From: Hyphomicrobiales bacterium
GTDB taxonomy: Bacteria; Pseudomonadota; Alphaproteobacteria; Rhizobiales; Beijerinckiaceae
Direction: 5' to 3'
DNA: 8,200 nucleotides
Assembly (NCBI GenBank): GCA_025363375.1
Contig: JANYDZ010000073.1
Coordinates: 1 to 8,200, forward strand
Under the pieces are notes generated by a model. The model had not been told where the DNA came from and did no database searches. It saw nothing but the letters and a program-made list of their open reading frames with translations. Both the position numbers and the translations under genes were made by a program. Positions 5,811 to 8,200 of the stretch are shown one piece after another. Each line of letters begins with the position of its first letter. Position 1 is the first letter of the stretch.

Positions 5811-7583
5811 ATGTCGCGCAAACACGCCTTTCGCGTCTCAGTTGCATCGCTCCTCGCCACGGCGGCGCTCGCCGCGCGCGCCGCGGACATGACCTGGGAG
5901 CGTTCCCTCAACGTCGCCAAAGAGCCGCAGAACTGGCTACTGCATCACCAGAATTACGAAGGCCATCGATTTTCCGGACTCGATTCCATCAACCTGCGGA
6001 ATATCGGCGGTCTGAAGGCGGCTTTTTCCGTCGGACTCGGCGGCATTCAGGGCGGCGGCATCCACAAGACCGGCAATCTCGAAGCCACCCCGATTGTCGA
6101 GGATGGCATGATCTATGTGCCGGACGGCTGGGGCTCTGTTTACGCAATCGACGCAACGAGCGGCAAAAAAGCGCCGATCAGATGGAAGATGGATCCCGGC
6201 ACCGACAAGGGCTGGGCGGGCGAAGTCGCGTGTTGCGGCGTCAACAATCGGGGCGTCGCGTTGTGGAAAGACAAGATCATCTCCGTGACGCTCGACGCGC
6301 GCGTCGTCGCCACCAGCAAAGCGACGGGCGAAGTCGTGTGGGAGCACAAAGCCGGCGATCCCGCGCTGGGTGAAACCATCACGCTGGCGCCGCTTGTGGT
6401 GAAGGACCTCGCCATCGTCGGCTCCGCCGGCGGCGAATACGGCATTCGCGGCTGGATCGAAGCGGTCGATCTCAACACGGGCAAGCGCGCCTGGCGCGCC
6501 TACACGATTCCCGGCACGGGGGAGTCCGGCAACGAGACGTGGAAAGACGGCAAGGAGCGCTGGAAACACGGCGGCGGTTCGGTGTGGGCGACCGGCACCT
6601 ATGATTCGCTCACCGATACGCTCTATCAGGGCACCGGCAACGCGGGGCCCGATTACGACACCGAATATCGCCCCGGCGACAACAAATGGGCGGCGAGCGT
6701 GTTGGCGGTTGGCGTCGCCGACGGCAAGATCAAATGGGGCTTTCAATACACGCCGAACGATCCCTACGACTACGACGAAATCTCCGAGCATCCCTTGATC
6801 GATGTGAAAGTCGACGGCGTTGATCGCAAGCTCGTGACGCACGCGGCGCGCAACGGGTTTTTCTACGCGCTCGACCGCGTCAACGGTTCGTTTGTCGGCG
6901 GCAAGCAATATGTGGATCGCCTGACGTGGTCGAAGGGGCTCGATGCCAAGACCGGCAAACCGCTCGAATATGATCCGGCCAAGGATTTGCAGACCTATCA
7001 GCCGGGCAGCCACGGCACGCGGGCGCAGCGGGCGGGGGGCACGACCTGCCCCTCCGTGCAGGGCGGCAAGAACTGGGAGCCCACGGCCTATCATCCCAGG
7101 CTCGAACTGCTTTACATCCCTTCGATTGAAGGCTGCGGCGTGTTCGAAACCGTCGAACAGAAGGATTTCGCGGATCAGGGCGGCGCTGTGAAGCCGCGCG
7201 ACCGTTTTACCGGCGGCGCGCCAAAAAACACCGATCGCATGTATGGCGCCATCAAAGCCGTCGATCCGCGCAGCGGCGAAGCGAAAGTCGCGTTGAAGCT
7301 CGATTTCCCCAACTACAGCGGACTGCTCGCAACCGCCGGCGATCTCGTCTTCGCCGGGCATTACGACGGAGCTTTCACCGCGCACGACGCGAAGACGCTG
7401 CGCGAGGTCTGGCGCTTCGACGTCGGCTCGCCCGTCAACGCGCCGCCGGTGACCTACTCCGTCAACGGCAAGCAATATGTCGCGGTGCTCGTGGGCTCGC
7501 GCATGTCGGCGGCGGTCGTCGGCCGCGCACCGGAATTGAAGGACATGTCGACGGCGTCGATGCTGTTTGTGTTTTCGCTGTAG
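5811..7583 (+). CDS. PQQ-dependent alcohol dehydrogenase, lanthanide (DYD) type
   Basis: This 590-aa periplasmic quinoprotein has a signal peptide of about 25 residues (MSRKHAFRV..., cleavage near ARA/AD). It is an eight-bladed-propeller enzyme of the methanol/ethanol dehydrogenase family, with normal length and an intact frame. Visible hallmarks are the vicinal disulfide pair Cys141-Cys142 (GEVACCGVNNRG), metal ligand Glu209 (GGEYGIRG), Asn277 (GTGNAGPDYD) and Trp259, which likely stacks on PQQ. The catalytic Asp320 is followed by Tyr321 and Asp322 (YDYDEISEHP). The extra Asp of this DYD motif is the established marker of lanthanide-dependent enzymes (XoxF, ExaF, PedH); calcium enzymes of the MxaF type have Ala there. 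The EISEHPLID context differs from XoxF, so the alcohol substrate is open. No cytochrome c, XoxJ-like or pqq genes are in the window. It may be co-regulated with the kinase 104 bp upstream. Confidence 0.9.
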   Translation: MSRKHAFRVSVASLLATAALAARAADMTWERSLNVAKEPQNWLLHHQNYEGHRFSGLDSINLRNIGGLKAAFSVGLGGIQGGGIHKTGNLEATPIVEDGMIYVPDGWGSVYAIDATSGKKAPIRWKMDPGTDKGWAGEVACCGVNNRGVALWKDKIISVTLDARVVATSKATGEVVWEHKAGDPALGETITLAPLVVKDLAIVGSAGGEYGIRGWIEAVDLNTGKRAWRAYTIPGTGESGNETWKDGKERWKHGGGSVWATGTYDSLTDTLYQGTGNAGPDYDTEYRPGDNKWAASVLAVGVADGKIKWGFQYTPNDPYDYDEISEHPLIDVKVDGVDRKLVTHAARNGFFYALDRVNGSFVGGKQYVDRLTWSKGLDAKTGKPLEYDPAKDLQTYQPGSHGTRAQRAGGTTCPSVQGGKNWEPTAYHPRLELLYIPSIEGCGVFETVEQKDFADQGGAVKPRDRFTGGAPKNTDRMYGAIKAVDPRSGEAKVALKLDFPNYSGLLATAGDLVFAGHYDGAFTAHDAKTLREVWRFDVGSPVNAPPVTYSVNGKQYVAVLVGSRMSAAVVGRAPELKDMSTASMLFVFSL

Positions 7584-7586
7584 GAG

Positions 7587-7799
7587 CTACGCGGCCCGCG
7601 CCTGATAACCCGCGGCGTTGATCGCCTCGATCAACGCCGCGGCGCTGGCCTGCGTGGTCGCCTCGAGGCGTCCGGTCGGCAGATCGACGGCGACCTTTGC
7701 GTCGGGATCGACGCGCTTGACCAACTTTGTCACGGAATTGACGCAGCCCTGGCAGGTCATGCCCTTGACGTCGAGCGTGATGGAAGTCGCCTGTGTCAT
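7587..7799 (-). CDS. Heavy-metal-associated (HMA) domain protein, CopZ-like
   Basis: This 70-aa protein is a single HMA domain with the metal-binding loop GMTCQGC (Cys16 and Cys19). The usual beta-alpha-beta-beta-alpha-beta pattern can be followed to the end (LIEAINAAGYQARAA). Such proteins carry Cu(I) or similar soft metals in the cytoplasm and hand them to P-type ATPases. I chose ATG at 7799, preceded by GGGAAA (coding strand, 7805-7810), because an upstream extension of the same frame runs into the Rid gene and adds no domain. It lies 13 bp after the Rid stop codon, so the two are probably co-transcribed. Its stop is 3 bp from the stop of the convergent dehydrogenase. No copper ATPase gene is visible. 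Confidence 0.88.
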   Translation of the reverse strand: MTQATSITLDVKGMTCQGCVNSVTKLVKRVDPDAKVAVDLPTGRLEATTQASAAALIEAINAAGYQARAA

Positions 7800-7812
7800 G
7801 TGAATTTCCCGA

Positions 7813-8200
7813 TCAGGCTTCGCGAACCGCTTCGCCTTCGATTTCCACCAGATATTTAGGGTTGGCCAATCCCGCAACCTGCAGGAAGGTGCTGGCGGGC
7901 GCATGACTGCCCAGCCGACGGTTGCGAATTTCGCGCACCACCGCCGACCCGCCGGGTTCGGCGCAATAGATGACGAGCTTGACGATATCCTTCAATTCCA
8001 TTCCCGCCGCCTGCATGACCGCGAAGAGATTGTCGAAGACAAGTTCAGTCTGCTTGTCGAGGCCCTCGACGATGGTGCCGTCGGCGCGCGCGCCGACCTG
8101 GCCTGAAATGACGAGCCGCTTGGCGGCGGGACCAACCAGCACGGCCTGGGAAAAGCGCGAGGTGGGTTTCTGGACGGAATCGGGATTGAGAAAACGCGGC
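7813..8200 (-). CDS. RidA-family protein without the catalytic Arg, partial at the window edge
   Basis: At least 128 aa of a Rid/YjgF protein are visible, reading PRFLNPDSVQKPTSRFSQAV from the edge, then RLVISGQVG, then VFDNLFAVMQAAGMELKDIV, then YLVEIEGEAV near the end. Family length is about 125-130 aa, so only the start codon or a few residues are missing; base 8200 could be the last base of the start codon. The GTG at 8142 would cut off the conserved first strand and is rejected as the start. RidA enzymes hydrolyse reactive enamine/imine intermediates using an Arg in a PAR(S/T) motif. Here the equivalent segment reads HAPASTFLQVAGL, with Ser in place of that Arg. It probably belongs to one of the Rid subfamilies without deaminase activity, whose function is unclear. 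It precedes the HMA gene by 13 bp. Confidence 0.85.
   Translation of the reverse strand, partial: PRFLNPDSVQKPTSRFSQAVLVGPAAKRLVISGQVGARADGTIVEGLDKQTELVFDNLFAVMQAAGMELKDIVKLVIYCAEPGGSAVVREIRNRRLGSHAPASTFLQVAGLANPKYLVEIEGEAVREA

Noticed and set aside
5937..7475. 512-codon minus-strand ORF
   Set aside because: It is antisense to the dehydrogenase and shows no recognisable domain; long antisense frames are common in high-GC DNA.
7800..7904. N-terminal extension of the HMA protein
   Set aside because: It would overlap the end of the Rid gene in another frame and adds no domain; ATG at 7799 has a ribosome binding site and gives a normal single-domain length.

Overview
The window looks like high-GC (roughly 60-65% by eye) alphaproteobacterial DNA, most likely from a Hyphomicrobiales (Rhizobiales) member. 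The reasons are the protein families present, the codon use, and a decarboxylase whose catalytic positions match, number for number, what I remember of the characterised Rhizobium enzyme. A methylotroph-related lineage such as Beijerinckiaceae or Methylocystaceae would fit, but that is inference.

Positions 1-1201 are a remodelled accessory module. A serine recombinase of the resolvase/invertase family is fused in frame to an MNT-type nucleotidyltransferase, and a short HEPN-domain ORF follows with an ATGA overlap. MNT plus HEPN is the layout of a HEPN/MNT toxin-antitoxin pair. Two things are unusual. The recombinase has glycine where the family has its nucleophilic serine (residue 10), and the HEPN protein stops at 83 aa, before the C-terminal part that normally carries the RNase motif. 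The unit therefore looks like a decayed or repurposed mobile/toxin-antitoxin locus. It is the most unusual part of the window.

Positions 1255-2016 encode an orphan ModA-like periplasmic binding protein with no permease or ATPase beside it. Positions 2072-3055 (minus strand) encode a gamma-resorcylate (2,6-dihydroxybenzoate) decarboxylase of the amidohydrolase superfamily with all expected metal and catalytic residues. It is transcribed divergently from an alpha/beta hydrolase (3183-3908, TTG start), and the 127-bp gap between them should hold both promoters.

Positions 3979-5706 encode a hybrid sensor histidine kinase with an N-terminal membrane segment, a coiled coil, HisKA, HATPase, a degenerate receiver and an intact receiver. 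About 100 bp downstream on the same strand, 5811-7583 encode an exported PQQ-dependent alcohol dehydrogenase. It carries the Asp-Tyr-Asp motif of lanthanide-dependent enzymes and the vicinal Cys-Cys pair. Its stop codon lies 3 bp from the stop of a convergent two-gene minus-strand unit: a Rid-family protein that runs to the window edge, then a small heavy-metal-associated (HMA) protein.

From 1255 onward the genes are intact and read as ordinary catabolic and regulatory chromosome. No tRNA, rRNA, CRISPR array or complete insertion sequence was seen. No intergenic gap exceeds about 130 bp.
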